Source of the DNA: Akebia trifoliata
Taxonomy: Eukaryota > Streptophyta > Magnoliopsida > Ranunculales > Lardizabalaceae
DNA length: 64,000 nt
Direction: 5' to 3'
Assembly (NCBI GenBank): GCA_017979445.1
Contig: CM030714.1
Coordinates: 10,957,569-11,021,568 of the forward strand
Below are positions 12,019 to 22,925 of this stretch, one piece after another. The notes under the pieces are model-generated. The model saw nothing but the letters and a program-made list of their open reading frames with translations. It was not told the DNA's origin and did not search any database. A program made the position numbers and the translations under genes. How positions within the stretch are numbered: the stretch's first letter is position 1; each line of letters opens with the position of its first letter.

Positions 12019-12074
12019 GAGAGCTGCTATTGCCACATCAACTTTTACTCTTTGGTGTGGCAATAGCAGCTCTC
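12019..12074. repeat. 56-bp hairpin MITE of the GAGAG..TATTGCCACA family
   Basis: GAGAGCTGCTATTGCCACA and its inverse are separated by only a few bases, making an almost perfect hairpin. Longer relatives with the same ends lie at 15364, 17831, 37221 and 53148. Confidence 0.8.
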
Positions 12075-12206
12075 AAAATTAAATTCGTGCGTATTTTAAA
12101 ACCATTTGTAGGTGATTAATATTATTTTTGATCAAAATAGGATCCAATCCATATCATAATTGAATAAATAATTAGAGAATGATGAAAGTAAATTTTTTAT
12201 TTATAA

Positions 12207-12470
12207 CTAGAAGGTGGCATGTGCAAAGACACACAAATCTAAAGGGCTTATTTGTAATTTTAAAATTAATTTAAGTGTGATTTTAAAGATTGTATGGATA
12301 TTTTTGTAATTTTGAATTCCAACCAATGTGATTGTGCGATTGTTTTAGGTTTTGATCAAAATGACTTTGATTATATTAAATATAAATAAAAAAGTGGGGG
12401 CATTTATGACCACTCAAATTTTAGTGTTGAACCACTTCTACTCGGCCTTCTCTCATTATAATAGTAAAGA
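12207..12470 (-). mobile_element. Non-autonomous Helitron (264 bp)
   Basis: Read on the minus strand it starts TCTTTACTATTATAATGAGA at 12470 and ends with a short hairpin (GTGTCTTTGCAC) followed by CTAG at 12207. The flanking bases are A and T, the target site Helitrons use. TC start, 3' hairpin, CTRR end and AT insertion are the class hallmarks. It has no coding capacity. A second full copy lies at 60226-60503. Confidence 0.8.
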
Positions 12471-12949
12471 TATATTTTACTTATCTTTAGATAGAAAACC
12501 TTAAATCTATCTATCTATAATACATAGATATACAAAATATATTAGGGGCATCGGTTCGCCAACTTAATCATTATAAGATAATGGACATCCTTTGATTTGA
12601 TAGACTGGTTCTTCGGTATATTTGGTTTTGCAATTTTTCAAGTCAAAAGATCCAAAGTAGAATAAATTTAGAGATTTGATTAGTAGATCAACTTTTTCTT
12701 ATAACACACACCAATTAGTGAAGTTATGCGTTGCGTGTCAAAGAAGAATAAAGAGACGTTGAAATCATCCTATAACTAGGATTTTAAAAAGAGACGTCGA
12801 AAGCAGACCAAGAGAATAAACCCTAAATAGAGAAAGAGAGAGGATAAGAGTAAGGTAGAGAGGGAGAGTAAAAAAAGAAAGGGAGAGAGGTAGACACATT
12901 TGATTTTAAAATCCTAGATTTCAATATCAATAATTTGAAAAGGCAAACA

Positions 12950-13224
12950 ACGAGGGGGTGGCTAGCACGCTCAATGGCAATTTCGAATCCAATAAGTGGT
13001 GAGAGTCCATAGGTTCTATGTTCGATACCCAGTATGAGCAATATTTCCTCGGGGCCACCTGCAAGGGCATTCCCTTACTTACCTGGTGTGTTTGATGTGC
13101 GGGTGTCACATGTGTCTAAGGGATGCGGCCCCATATGCCTTGGTTCCAGTCCTGGCTCATCTGGTCTCCCTAGTCGGACGTTAGTTTGGACACACCTGTT
13201 ATCAAAAAATAAAAAAATAAAAAA
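12950..13224 (+). mobile_element. tRNA-type SINE
   Basis: About 270 bp with an A-box-like 5' part (GGTGGCTAGCACGCTCAATGG region), a clear pol III B-box (GTTCGATACC near 13019), and a 3' end reading GTTATCAAAAAATAAAAAAA. A diverged copy with the same order and the same GTTATCAAAAA end is at 58982-59251, which supports a transposed SINE family. Confidence 0.75.
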
Positions 13225-13295
13225 TGGAAAGGTTGGTGTGATAAGTAATGTTGATGTGCTGATAGAAGTTCTCTAAATTTGTTATAGAATAATAA

Positions 13296-13450
13296 TGAAT
13301 GCATACGATTTTGATACGTGACTGACGTGGCAAGGCACAAAACCGTACATCTTTTTCTTGTGTATCCCGATGAAAAAAATCTATAGTTTTGTACCACCCT
13401 TGCCATGTCAGCCGAGTAGCCAACCGTGTACCAAAACCGCGTGCATTCAT
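13296..13450. repeat. Short inverted-repeat element (MITE candidate)
   Basis: ATGAATGCATACGATTTTG at the left and CCAAAACCGCGTGCATTCAT at the right form imperfect terminal inverted repeats. Inner parts GACGTGGCAAGG / CCTTGCCATGTC also pair. About 155 bp, no coding capacity. Confidence 0.6.
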
Positions 13451-14404
13451 CACGACTCTTTATTATATTATAATTTACAATAACCTTGAATGTTATTTTG
13501 ACTATGATTTGAGGCCCAGATAAGGTTGATTCATTTATGGCCCGGCCCATTGACAAACTTACCAATTTAGGACTCCTTGGAAACATCTGAGCAAAAGTCC
13601 CAAAGCTTATTTCAAGTGTTTTAGGACTGATGGCTTCACCAAATAATGCATAAAACTCAATTTTCTCTACCCATTTTCTACATTTCCTTTTAAAACTATA
13701 ATTTGAATTGTTTTACTTGTTCCGATCGGGTATATATTGGCCCAGGTCCGCTAAAATGTGACAGACCCGTATCGATGATGAATTATGAGAAAGTATGTAA
13801 ATTATATTATACATTTGCTTACACTAATGAAGAGTCTTTATATTTTGCATATCAAGCGGTTTTGATTCGATCTAGACACAAATTTATTGTTATCTGATAA
13901 AAACGATAAGGATCTGATCCAATAATTATTGGATCAGTTCTTGGTCTAATCCAATCCTCATTGGATTGGATCAAAATCTACCCTGATCCAATCTATACCT
14001 GGTCCATTTATAAGTTTCAATCAGTGGACCCTAATTTACCAATCAGATGATCTAAACTGGTACAATATAGGTCAGTCCATTGGATGTATGATTTGAACAA
14101 TCTTCTTGATTCAGAATTGACGGCTCTGATTATAGGATAATGTCTTTTAACCATAGACGTTATGTACACGATAAATTCTCAGCGAAGATAACGTTGAAGA
14201 ATAAAGATGATAACTTCATTAAGAGGAGAGAGAGGAGCCATCATCTCATTAAGGCATAATCACCAAACCCTAAAAACAGATAAATTCGAGAAAGAGAGAG
14301 ATTAAGTAATTAATTGGTTTCTTTGGGCTTTGCTAATTCTTATGTAACCTCCTCCTTTACTGAATCCATTAATAATATTCCCAAGAAAATACTAGGCCCA
14401 TGGT
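13451..14404. other. Intergenic with GGATC/ATCCAAT-rich stretch
   Basis: No gene was seen. Around 13890-14000 the sequence is unusually rich in GATCCAAT and its inverse, like the interior of the hAT-like element at 43783-44124. It is probably an eroded relative, but no ends were found. Confidence 0.4.
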
Positions 14405-14430
14405 CATACATACATACATACATACATACA
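14405..14430. repeat. (CATA)n microsatellite
   Basis: About six perfect CATA units followed by a degenerate CACATA. Confidence 0.9.
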
Positions 14431-14453
14431 CACATACTTGCACACAATTTAAT

Positions 14454-14545
14454 TGGGTGATTTAGATACACCCCTCCATATTTTGGTGAATTTTGAAATG
14501 CTCCTTGATCTTGAAATGATGATATACTACTTGACATCGGTCTTC
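14454..14545. mobile_element. Solitary terminal repeat of the GGGTGATTTAGA foldback family
   Basis: TTGGGTGATTTAGATACACC followed by CATATTTTGGTGAA matches the left terminal repeat of the elements at 38699, 48553 and 55208. No matching right end was found nearby, so this is a fragment. Confidence 0.55.
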
Positions 14546-15171
14546 TCTAAGAGGCTGATGAAAAATGACCTAATAACAACAAAGCATTACTCCAAAGATT
14601 TGGGGTCGGTTAAACAAATCTTATTCTTTTGTTCCGTTTCAAATAATGGTGTCCATTGCTATATGTCACTTTCGAGGAATGCCCTAAGCATGGCAAAATG
14701 AAGTGTTTGATCAAATATTTGTTAGGGATTTCTACACTTAGACTGCCAACCTAATACAAGTTTCCTCCTTTATTTAGGCTTGGGAGACTCTTAATGTAAT
14801 GTTTAAAGAACACTACACTTGCAAATTATGACCTTAGTAATATGCATTTCAACCTCTAATAAAAAAACCCTTGTTGTTTTGGTAGAATAATAGTACTTTG
14901 ATTGATGCATAGTTGTATTAATATTCCATAAAAAATTAGTCAATTCCAAAACTTCTAACCCATGTAGGACAAAACACATAGGGCAATATACATTATCTTT
15001 AAATCATCAATGGTGGGAGCATATATAAATATTTACAATGATGTAAGACACACAACTTTAAGCATAATTCAATGGAGAAATATTATTCGTTTAGTTAACC
15101 ACAAGTTCTTGATACAAATATTGAATATTCCAAAAGTTCAATGGGCCGCTGAAAAAGTATCACATAATAAA

Positions 15172-15352
15172 GGAAAATGCTGAAGTGACATTGAAATTTA
15201 CATCGTTTCACACATTGCCGACGTGGATGTGTGTATGAAACCATAGATGCTTTTCATCAAGATAAGAGTGAAGCATCAATGGTTATGTGAGCACCTCCAT
15301 GCTAGGAATGTGTGAAACAATGTAAATTTCAATGTCACTCCAACACGACTCT
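15172..15352. mobile_element. hAT-like MITE with 8-bp duplication ATAATAAA
   Basis: About 181 bp with inverted ends (TGCTGAAGTGACATTGAAAT left, CAATGTCACTCCAACACGAC right; inner CGTTTCACACATT / GTGTGAAACAATG also pair). It is flanked by exact ATAATAAA copies at 15164-15171 and 15353-15360. A diverged relative is at 60709-60879. An AT-rich duplication alone is weak evidence, but the second copy agrees. Confidence 0.75.
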
Positions 15353-15363
15353 ATAATAAATAA

Positions 15364-15496
15364 AGAGAAGATAGCTTCTATTGCCACATCAACTTTTGCT
15401 AACGCCACCCCAAATGTGTTGTAATTCTATAGTGATTTACATATGAATTAGGGTGGTACCGTATTAGCAAAAGTTGGTGTGGCAATAGAATCTCTT
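15364..15496. repeat. MITE of the TATTGCCACA family, ~130 bp
   Basis: CTTCTATTGCCACATCAACT at the left pairs with AGTTGGTGTGGCAATAGAA at the right, inside AGAGA/TCTCT. Between the arms lies CTAACGCCACCCC with a partial inverse. It is about 300 bp upstream of the RKD gene start. Confidence 0.75.
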
Positions 15497-15799
15497 TAAA
15501 GAAAATTACTGATGACATGCATGCATGTAAGTATGTACTGTGACCATACATGAATATACGTACATGTGGGTATATAGATTTATGTGTTTAACATTAAATA
15601 CATGCACACCTTGTTTTGATTGGTAATGGTTATCTAATAAATTATATTAATGGCCATTTTTCGATAAATTCCACATAATTGTTGTAACCCCCGCAGTCGT
15701 GGGCACGAACTCCAAACTTTATTTTTCTCTCTCCGCACCCATTTAAACCCTCTCTCTCTCAGTGTAGACCCACTCATTCTCTCTCTCTTAACTCTAACA

Positions 15800-17518
15800 A
15801 TGGAGTCTTACAGTCTCACTGATGAAAAGGTTCAAAGCAAGACTGTGTTCGAAAAGTTACACCAAGGGGGGCCATTTGTAAGGTAACAATACATAGAGAT
15901 TCTAAGGTTGTCTTTCTTTTCTTAGTGTTTTTAAATAAGGTCTTGTTTGGGAACGTGGTGTGTCTCCAAAGGAAGTGATTCTATAAGAATCGTAGTTCCA
16001 AAATTTGTCATCAATTCTACAACAATCATAGTCACAAAATTTGTCGTTTGGTAGGGAGATAGTAATTCGTTGGATATTTCCCTAATTGAATTAATAATTT
16101 TGGTCTTTTTAGTGATTGGTTTTGGAGAAAAAACAAAACAACTAAGAGTTACATCAGCTTCCTTCAAATGCTGGTGTGGGAAGCACTTCTGTTCAGGTCT
16201 GCTAGCAAATTAATGCTAATTGAACCCCAAAAGTATGAGAATTGAGAAGTGCTCTCCAAACACTGCCTTAAATGGATTTTTAAGTAATTGATTCAAATTT
16301 GCTTAAACTGTGTGTTTTGAAGTGTTTAATTAGTTTGTTTTATCTCACTAATAGTATAATAAACCAATATTTGTTTTTCTCTCTCTTTGTGCAGTAGTGA
16401 AGAACTTCTCCCCTTACCAACAGAAAACTTTGATTATTCACTAAATAGTTTCTTTGAAATCCCTTATGAAGACCCATATCTTGGTTTAACAATGGATTTG
16501 ATACCCAATGAAAGCCAGTGTATCTCATCTTTCGACTTTGATTTTCAGTCTTTCGAAGATAATTTTCCATCTATTTACGAAGATGTATCGATGAATGTGG
16601 CGCCATTGAACACTGTAGTTGATGACAATGTCACTAATGAGGATCAAACCTTTATGATGAACGAGATTAATATATCAAGCAAAGATGAAGACAAGAACAA
16701 TAGATTGTCTATTAAGGAGAAGTCCAAGTCCATAGCAATAGATTTCGATGATATAGCGCAACATTTCGATGTTCCAATTACGAAAGCTGCGAAGAAACTA
16801 AATGTTGGTCTTACTGCTTTGAAGAGAAGATGTAGAGAGCTCAATATAGAGAGGTGGCCACACAGGAAGATTCAGAGCTTGAAGTCTCTCATTGACAACC
16901 TTGAGGTACATAAAATGTTACACATATGAGTTCTTGGGTGGGTATGCTCTTGTTTTTAAATAAAGGGCAATTTCGTAATGTTTTCCTTAACTCTCCTAAT
17001 GGACCCACTTTTGGATGGGCCCATAAAACAAGTCCATTAGATACTTAGATGGTTATGATCATTCCATATCACTAATTATGATGGTTCAAAAACATGGGCT
17101 CATGAACTAATTAATTGATTTGGGGTGTTTGGTTGGGGTTGTTTGATTCTGGTTAAAAGCCAAAGGTTTTTGGCAAGAGGTTGAAGACAAGGGTGTTTGA
17201 GTCATTTTATGTTTGTCTGTCAAGGGAGACTGAAATCAATTTACTTAAAAATCCAAGGGGGTAATTCTAATTTCACAAAAAATATAGAGCTATCCCAAAA
17301 TTACCCATATTTTTATTGCATATTGTTTTAATTTATAAATTTCTAATTTTTGTGATTTTGGGTTGTAGGAATTGGGATTGAGCAGAGAAGCAGAGATATT
17401 GGAAGAAAATAAAAGGCTGATGGAGAAAATGCCTGAATTGGAATTGACAGAGAAAACAAAGAAATTAAGGCAGGCTTGCTTCAAAGCCAACTACAAGAAG
17501 AGGAGGTCATTGGCTTGA
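15800..17518 (+). CDS. RKD: RKD-type RWP-RK transcription factor
   Basis: Three exons, 15800-15882, 16395-16905 and 17369-17518, give 247 residues, in the RKD size range. RWP-RK proteins bind DNA. Land-plant RKD members act in egg-cell and gametophyte identity, and that role is inferred here from family only. Seen: an acidic, aromatic-rich N-terminal half; then [20 protein letters not shown], a [10 protein letters not shown] block and RWPHRK at residues 181-186 (the family's RWP-RK signature, with His where Tyr is common); exon 3 adds a heptad-like helix ([20 protein letters not shown]) and a basic tail. The first donor is AAG/GTAACA; an alternative at GTAAGG would break the frame with this acceptor, so it was rejected. 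The ATG at 15800 follows (CT)-rich leader sequence. Confidence 0.9.
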
Positions 17519-17830
17519 ATTAAAATCAATTTCTACCAAAAAAAAAAAAAAAAAAATCCCCCATTTCTCACCTTGTAATGTATCAACAGAAATAGAATTT
17601 GAGAAGTTATATTCACATATGGTTCATGTTTTTGATTGGGATGTCTTTAAGTGTTCAAATTTTTATTTATTATTATTTATTTCTGCATTAAAGATTTATT
17701 AAAATATCATAGATAGGATATTGGGAATGTCAAAAAAAGAAGGTTGATTACAGTCATAAATTTCAAGTTAAAAATTTCCATAAAAACAAAAACAAAACAT
17801 TTGAGGGAGATTTAAAAAAAAAAAAAAAAA

Positions 17831-17952
17831 AGAGTTGCTATTGTCACACCAAGTTTTACTAACGCCACACCATCTACTGTTCAATTCTTTGGTGATTTAT
17901 ATAAGAATTGGTGTGGCATTAACAAAAGTTGGTTTGGCAATAATAACTCTCT
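17831..17952. repeat. MITE of the TATTGCCACA family, ~120 bp
   Basis: AGAGTTGCTATTGTCACACC at the left and TTGGCAATAATAACTCTCT at the right are inverted copies. An inner CTAACGCCACACC pairs with GGTGTGGCATTAAC. It lies about 300 bp after the RKD stop codon, beside an A-rich tract. Confidence 0.75.
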
Positions 17953-18179
17953 TGAAAACTGTGGATAAGGATGATACAAGAGCCATTGGTTTCCAAGAGC
18001 CAAGTCAAAAATGAAAATCTGACTTTTAATGGGTCCCACTTGATCGATCAAAATTCTCTGATTGAGCTATCGAGTTTGTTTGGTCAAATTGAGTGTTTAC
18101 ATTATCTTTTCCAAAAAAATTAAAAATTATTATTATTTTAATAAATAATTGATTATTTTCCCTTAAAAATATCAAGGGT

Positions 18180-18330
18180 ATTAGACTTTACCATGCAAAT
18201 CTCGCTGGTAATTTATCAGCCAAATTGCTGATTATAAATTAAAGTGACGAACTCACTAGTAAACATGTTTTGGGAATTAAAATGAACAATGTATCAGACC
18301 AAATTTTTTTCGTAAGTTGAGCGTGTTTAC
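18180..18330. repeat. Fragment related to the interior of the 53148-53546 element
   Basis: GTAATTTATCAGCCAAATTG, AAAGTGACGAACTCACTAG and AACATGTTTTGGGAATTAAA recur with few changes and in the same order at about 53345-53430. No terminal repeats were found here. Confidence 0.55.
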
Positions 18331-19545
18331 TGAATTTTTTTTATTATTTATGTATTTGAAAATGTTAGAGAATGAAGATGTTGACCCCCGGTTCACATCG
18401 TATAAGAGTAAACCTAACATGAGTGTTTGGCTACTTTTACAAGTCTATTCAATATAACTGAGAAAATTATGTTCCACATAACATCTCACCTATATTATAA
18501 GTTTTGGTAGATTTCAAATAGCGTAGATTGTAATTATTTATGCAAGTTTAACAGAGAACACTCTATTGGTTCTTTTCTGGTTATTCTAAAAAATAATGAG
18601 AAAGGAGACCAAGGCTTGAGTTTTATTTGTTGAAAATAAGATTTTTGTACTTGACCAAATCTAAATTTTTTGTTTTGTGTGACTTTTTTTTCTCTCCCGT
18701 CTTTAATTTGATTGATTGATAAGGAGGTTTTACTTCTAAAGAAGAGTTTGATCTTCTTTGAATATTTTTTTGTGTTTTGTGTGATTTGTTTCGAAGAAGC
18801 TATTGTTAAATATTAGTTATATTTTAGAGGCATGAAAAGATATTATACTTAATACCAAATAATTTTTGTAAGATATTACTACAACTTGTCAAATCTTTTC
18901 TAATTAATAACCTTCTCTTCTCTCTCTCTCTCTCTTACATTTGTCTATATTTTAGTAATTGAGTCGTGTTTTTTAACGTCCCCTATGACATACTCTCCCA
19001 TCCCTCCCTAACATAGCATGGGCTAGAACCACTTCAACAATTATGATTTTCTATAACATATAAATTCATAACATTTTTACTTCAATGTTATTAATATTTG
19101 AATAGGGGACCCCCGATGCTCAATCCTCACAAGCTTTGGAAGTTGTTTTCATCAACTTAGGGGATAACCCATTTTTTCCCCTGGCAACATGTACCATCCC
19201 ACTCTATTGCGTGACAACAGATAAGTAGCCATTTTATGTAGAGGAGCACATAAATATTCAAAGGTATGACTTGGGGGGGCAAGCCCAGTTGCTCTTACCA
19301 TCTTAACTAACCCTTGGTAGGTAGGGGATAATCCATTTGACCTCATGAAATAATCTATTAAGTAGGTTTGAAGCAAACATCAAGATTATTGAATTGATTT
19401 ATCGTTGTATGATATACATCATTATATTATGTTTCTTTAAAGTAATTGAGCTGCTATGTTTCCAATCATGAAATAAGTATGGGATATTAGAGAAACACAA
19501 GGGTACCTTCCATCACATTGAGAGTAAGAAGGTTAGGAAAAACAC
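18331..19545. other. Intergenic, nothing recognised
   Basis: AT-rich DNA with a (CT)n tract near 18918. No gene or bounded mobile element was seen. Confidence 0.35.
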
Positions 19546-19790
19546 GAATCATCAACTTATATTTTTTCATGTATGTGAGCATGGACAACTTAATGATATT
19601 GGACGATTTTCTTGGATGCAAATTATTTGATAGAAATAAATGTCTCGTTTGTGATTTAGGAAAATCCTGAATCCTCAATTTATATTTTTTGCATGTATGA
19701 GAGCATGGACAACCTAATGAAATTGAAAGATTTCCTCGGATGAAAATTATTTGATAAAAAGAAATGTCTTTTGACGATTTAACTGCAAAT
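19546..19790. repeat. Diverged 123-bp tandem duplication
   Basis: Two copies start GAATCATCAACTTATATTTT (19546) and GAATCCTCAATTTATATTTT (19669). Both continue with GAGCATGGACAAC, a GATTTYCTYGGATG block and AAATTATTTGATA. No coding similarity was seen. Confidence 0.75.
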
Positions 19791-21887
19791 TCTAGCAAAC
19801 TTAGATTGGTTTATAACCCCTTTGAGCAACATGATATAATAACCTTCTTTTTATTTTTAATTTTTAATTTTTTACTTTTTATGGGTAAGCTTGAGTTGAA
19901 CTCACAACGTCAAAGTTGCTTTGCAATGTATCAATCCAACTGAGTTATATGGGTCAAAGCCCTACATGACTTATGTAGATACACGAGGTTCAAAATTTTT
20001 CGGACTTTTGATTTCATCTACGTGGTTTAAGGAGTCTCCATAATTCAAAGAGTTTGGGAGTGAATGGACGCCACAAAAGAATTTTGAAACTCTACTTTTT
20101 GACTTTTGTTGACTCACATATTCAAATTATAAGGGGAAGGTCTACCTAGAGAACTAAGTAAGGAAGTTCAATTGAAGGACAATGGAGATGTTAGGCATCT
20201 TGTCTGACTCATCAAGTGATGGTTACCATTGGTATGATCATAGGTGAAGTATAAAACTATTTTTTTATTTTGAATATAAAGGAGATTACAGAGAGATTAG
20301 GGGAAAAATGAATTATAGTTTCGTTTGCAAATTGAAGAAATCAAAGCAATGAGCAAGCTATTACTACAAGTAGGTGCTTGATGAATTTTTTTTTTTGTGG
20401 GCTTAGAACTTTGGTGGGAATCCACTTGGATTCCACCATTTTAAGCTCTCAAGCACCATTTTCTATATATATATATGCTACATTAGGAATCTTTATTTGT
20501 TGGTTTGATCCATAAGTGATGTTCATAAGTTGAAAAAAACTTTGATGAAGTCAAGACCTTATGCATGGGAGTGTTATCCACTTGGGGATTATTTTTTTTA
20601 GCTTTAGGAGATAGATATAGGTCCGTGGTACACCTTAGCTCATAGCCTTTTGAAACTTGTTAGTGTGTGCATGTATGGATTTATAAAAAAAGATCAACTC
20701 ATAGAGGGTTTATTCTCTAGCTTTTAAATCATAAAGAAAGCAAGAAAATAAATTACTCTAGGAATTTAAATTATAATGGAATTGAAATAAAGTAAAGAAT
20801 AACAATACTTATAGAATTGAAATGCTTACTATTTAACTTATTAAAGACTTATAGGGGGAGATTACCTCACAAGGAGGGATTACTCTCTACCACCCTAGCT
20901 TTTAAACTAATAAACTAAAGATCTACATTGCTAAAAAAAGAGTAAAGGAAAATTGAAATTAAATGTGCTTGAAAGTAAAAAAGGAGAGGTAAGAAAAGGG
21001 AAAACGAAAGGAGATTATTACAAGTAATTAAACTTTTCTCACCTTGGCTTCTTCTTTTTCTTCTTCTTGATTTTAGCTTCTTGGATGGGTGGGAATAGAT
21101 TTGGATAGAGTTTTGGGATGTTAGAGAGCTTTGAAGAGGAAAATAGACAAAATTTTAGATGGCTTGAGCTCTTCCTCTTTACCTTGGATAGGGGTCATAT
21201 TTATAGGTTTTTGGGAGACCTTTGTGGAGAAACTTGTCAAAATTATTCGAGTTTCAAATATTTCCAATAAAATCACATAGAATGACCTCAAATGTTCATT
21301 ATCAAATTGTCATTAATTATCTTTTACACTCTTATGAGTCTTAGTAATCATGATGATCAAGTGATAGGATTGTAAAAGATAATAAGATTTTAGAGAATTC
21401 TCGAGAGATGTTAAAATAGTCTAAGGACCTTGACTTTGGATTAAATTCTAGAGAATTAGACCAAGTGCCATATAATTAGGGATAGGTTTTTCGACTTTTT
21501 GGTCACTTAGCTTGAAAGAGTCTCCAACAACTTGAGGATAAGGGGAGGTCTTTACACTCCAATTCTAGAGTTTTTTCTTGGTAGGATATATAGAATAGTC
21601 ATGTGCTCTTGAATTTTGGGTCAAATTACCTTGAATGACATGGAATTCTCTTGGATTATGAAGAAAGCTAGAAGGAAATAAGAGTGAACTACCTCTAATG
21701 AGTTTTAACAAATTGAGATTAGAGAGATAATTCAACTTAAGTTGGGACCAAGGACTTTGGGTCAATGATAGAAGAGTGAGAAAGTTAAAAGAAAACCTTG
21801 GTAGGGGAATTTAAGCAAAGGTTATTGTATGGGCATCAAGGCTTAAGAAGTCATTTCCTTAACCAAACCTTGTGCACATATGATTTA
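19791..21887. other. Intergenic, possibly old retroelement sequence
   Basis: No gene was recognised. Two phrases recur (CTCTAGCTTTTAAATCATAA near 20711 and CCCTAGCTTTTAAACTAATA near 20902), suggesting an eroded repeat. Texture resembles non-coding retroelement DNA, but no ends or protein remnants were found. Confidence 0.3.
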
Positions 21888-22207
21888 TGTAATTGCCCAA
21901 CTGAATTGGCTTTAGATGAGTGAAAGTCAAAACAGAAATTGCATTGTATGTAGGTGAGTAAAACCCAATATAAAATAAACATGTACATTACCCAAATGAA
22001 AGATATAACAATGCATGGCTTGCCTTTTAGGTGACCAACGGCCAGGCAAGCTTATGCTTGGCCATTTGTCACCAATAGGTAGACAAAAATTGATTTTTTT
22101 ATTATTGTTGTTAGTTGAGTTGCGTAAGTGGGTCTCAATCCGATTGATCTTCATCACTGGACTTAATTGAATTCTTGGGCTTATTCGATAAAATCGGGGT
22201 GTCTACA
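21888..22207. mobile_element. Probable solo LTR (320 bp)
   Basis: The segment starts TGTAATTGCCC and ends GGGGTGTCTACA, giving TG...CA ends with a 4-bp inverted TGTA/TACA. It is flanked by direct ATTTA copies at 21883-21887 and 22208-22212. Read on the minus strand, the start TGTAGACACCCCGATTTTAT resembles known Ty3-type LTR starts. The 5-bp duplication is AT-rich, so chance cannot be excluded. Confidence 0.5.
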
Positions 22208-22254
22208 ATTTAATAATCCTTGTTTGTTGCGTGTTTTATTCTTCTTTCTTTGTA

Positions 22255-22566
22255 GATTATCTACAAGAATATGTCTACCAAGATTTCTAATAATTGACGA
22301 TGGTTGGCAAGACAATAAATGAACTAAAAAAGGATGGTGAACCGCTCATTGAAGGGACATAGTATGTTTTAGTTACCGATACTTTCTATTACCCTTTATG
22401 TTGGGTCTTCTTTACAGATTGGCACTAATCCTCCTCGCTTGATCTGTGTGTTGATCCATAGGCTTGCAACTAGATTAGTTGACATCAAATGAAACAAAAG
22501 GTTTAGGGACAAAAAAGCTGGTAGGACATCCTATGATTTCAGTGAGTTCATCAAAGCCATCAAATA
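22255..22566 (+). pseudogene. Raffinose synthase / alkaline alpha-galactosidase (GH36) fragment
   Basis: Two exon remnants around a retained intron. The first reads PRFLIIDDGWQ, then after a one-base frameshift TINELKKDGEPLIEGT; the second reads ATRLVDIK-stop-NKRFRDKK and AGRTSYDFSEFIKAIK. The FLIIDDGWQ block and the order KKDGEPLIEGT then ATRLVDIKEN are characteristic of plant SIP/raffinose-synthase-like galactosyl hydrolases. In-frame stops, the frameshift and loss of all other exons make it a relic. It lies between the solo LTR and the copia remnant. Confidence 0.75.
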
Positions 22567-22639
22567 AATACGGATTGAACTACAATTCCTTATCAAACCA
22601 CCAAATTTATTTTCAATTACCTTTAGTCTTTATGAATTA

Positions 22640-22925
22640 ATGAAAACAAAGAACTAATGAAAATGAGAAGAAGAAGAAGATCACTTCTATTTTTTATTGG
22701 GTTTTGTTCTGTGAACAGTGCACATATATATACAGAAGGAAGATCCATCCAATCCTCTGTTTGTGGGATGGATTTCCTAAATAAAGGAAATAAAGTAAAA
22801 AAAATGGAAAGTTACAACTATAGCGCACAAAACAAAAAATAGAGAGCTACAATTGTACAGAAAATTCTAGGCATCAATCTTTCTTTGGACAATCTTTCTA
22901 TATCCTAATACTTGGATTCTAATAC
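22640..22925 (-). mobile_element. Probable 3' LTR remnant of Ty1-copia element
   Basis: It directly follows, on the minus strand, a polypurine tract AAGGGGGAG and begins TATTAGAATCC, where copia LTRs usually have TGTTAGAATCC. It contains a TATATATA-bearing stretch. The outer boundary near 22640 is uncertain. Confidence 0.5.

Noticed and set aside
16906..16929. RKD exon 2 read on to the stop at 16927
   Set aside because: It would drop the conserved ELGLSREAE... region; the GAG/GTACAT donor joins in frame to exon 3.
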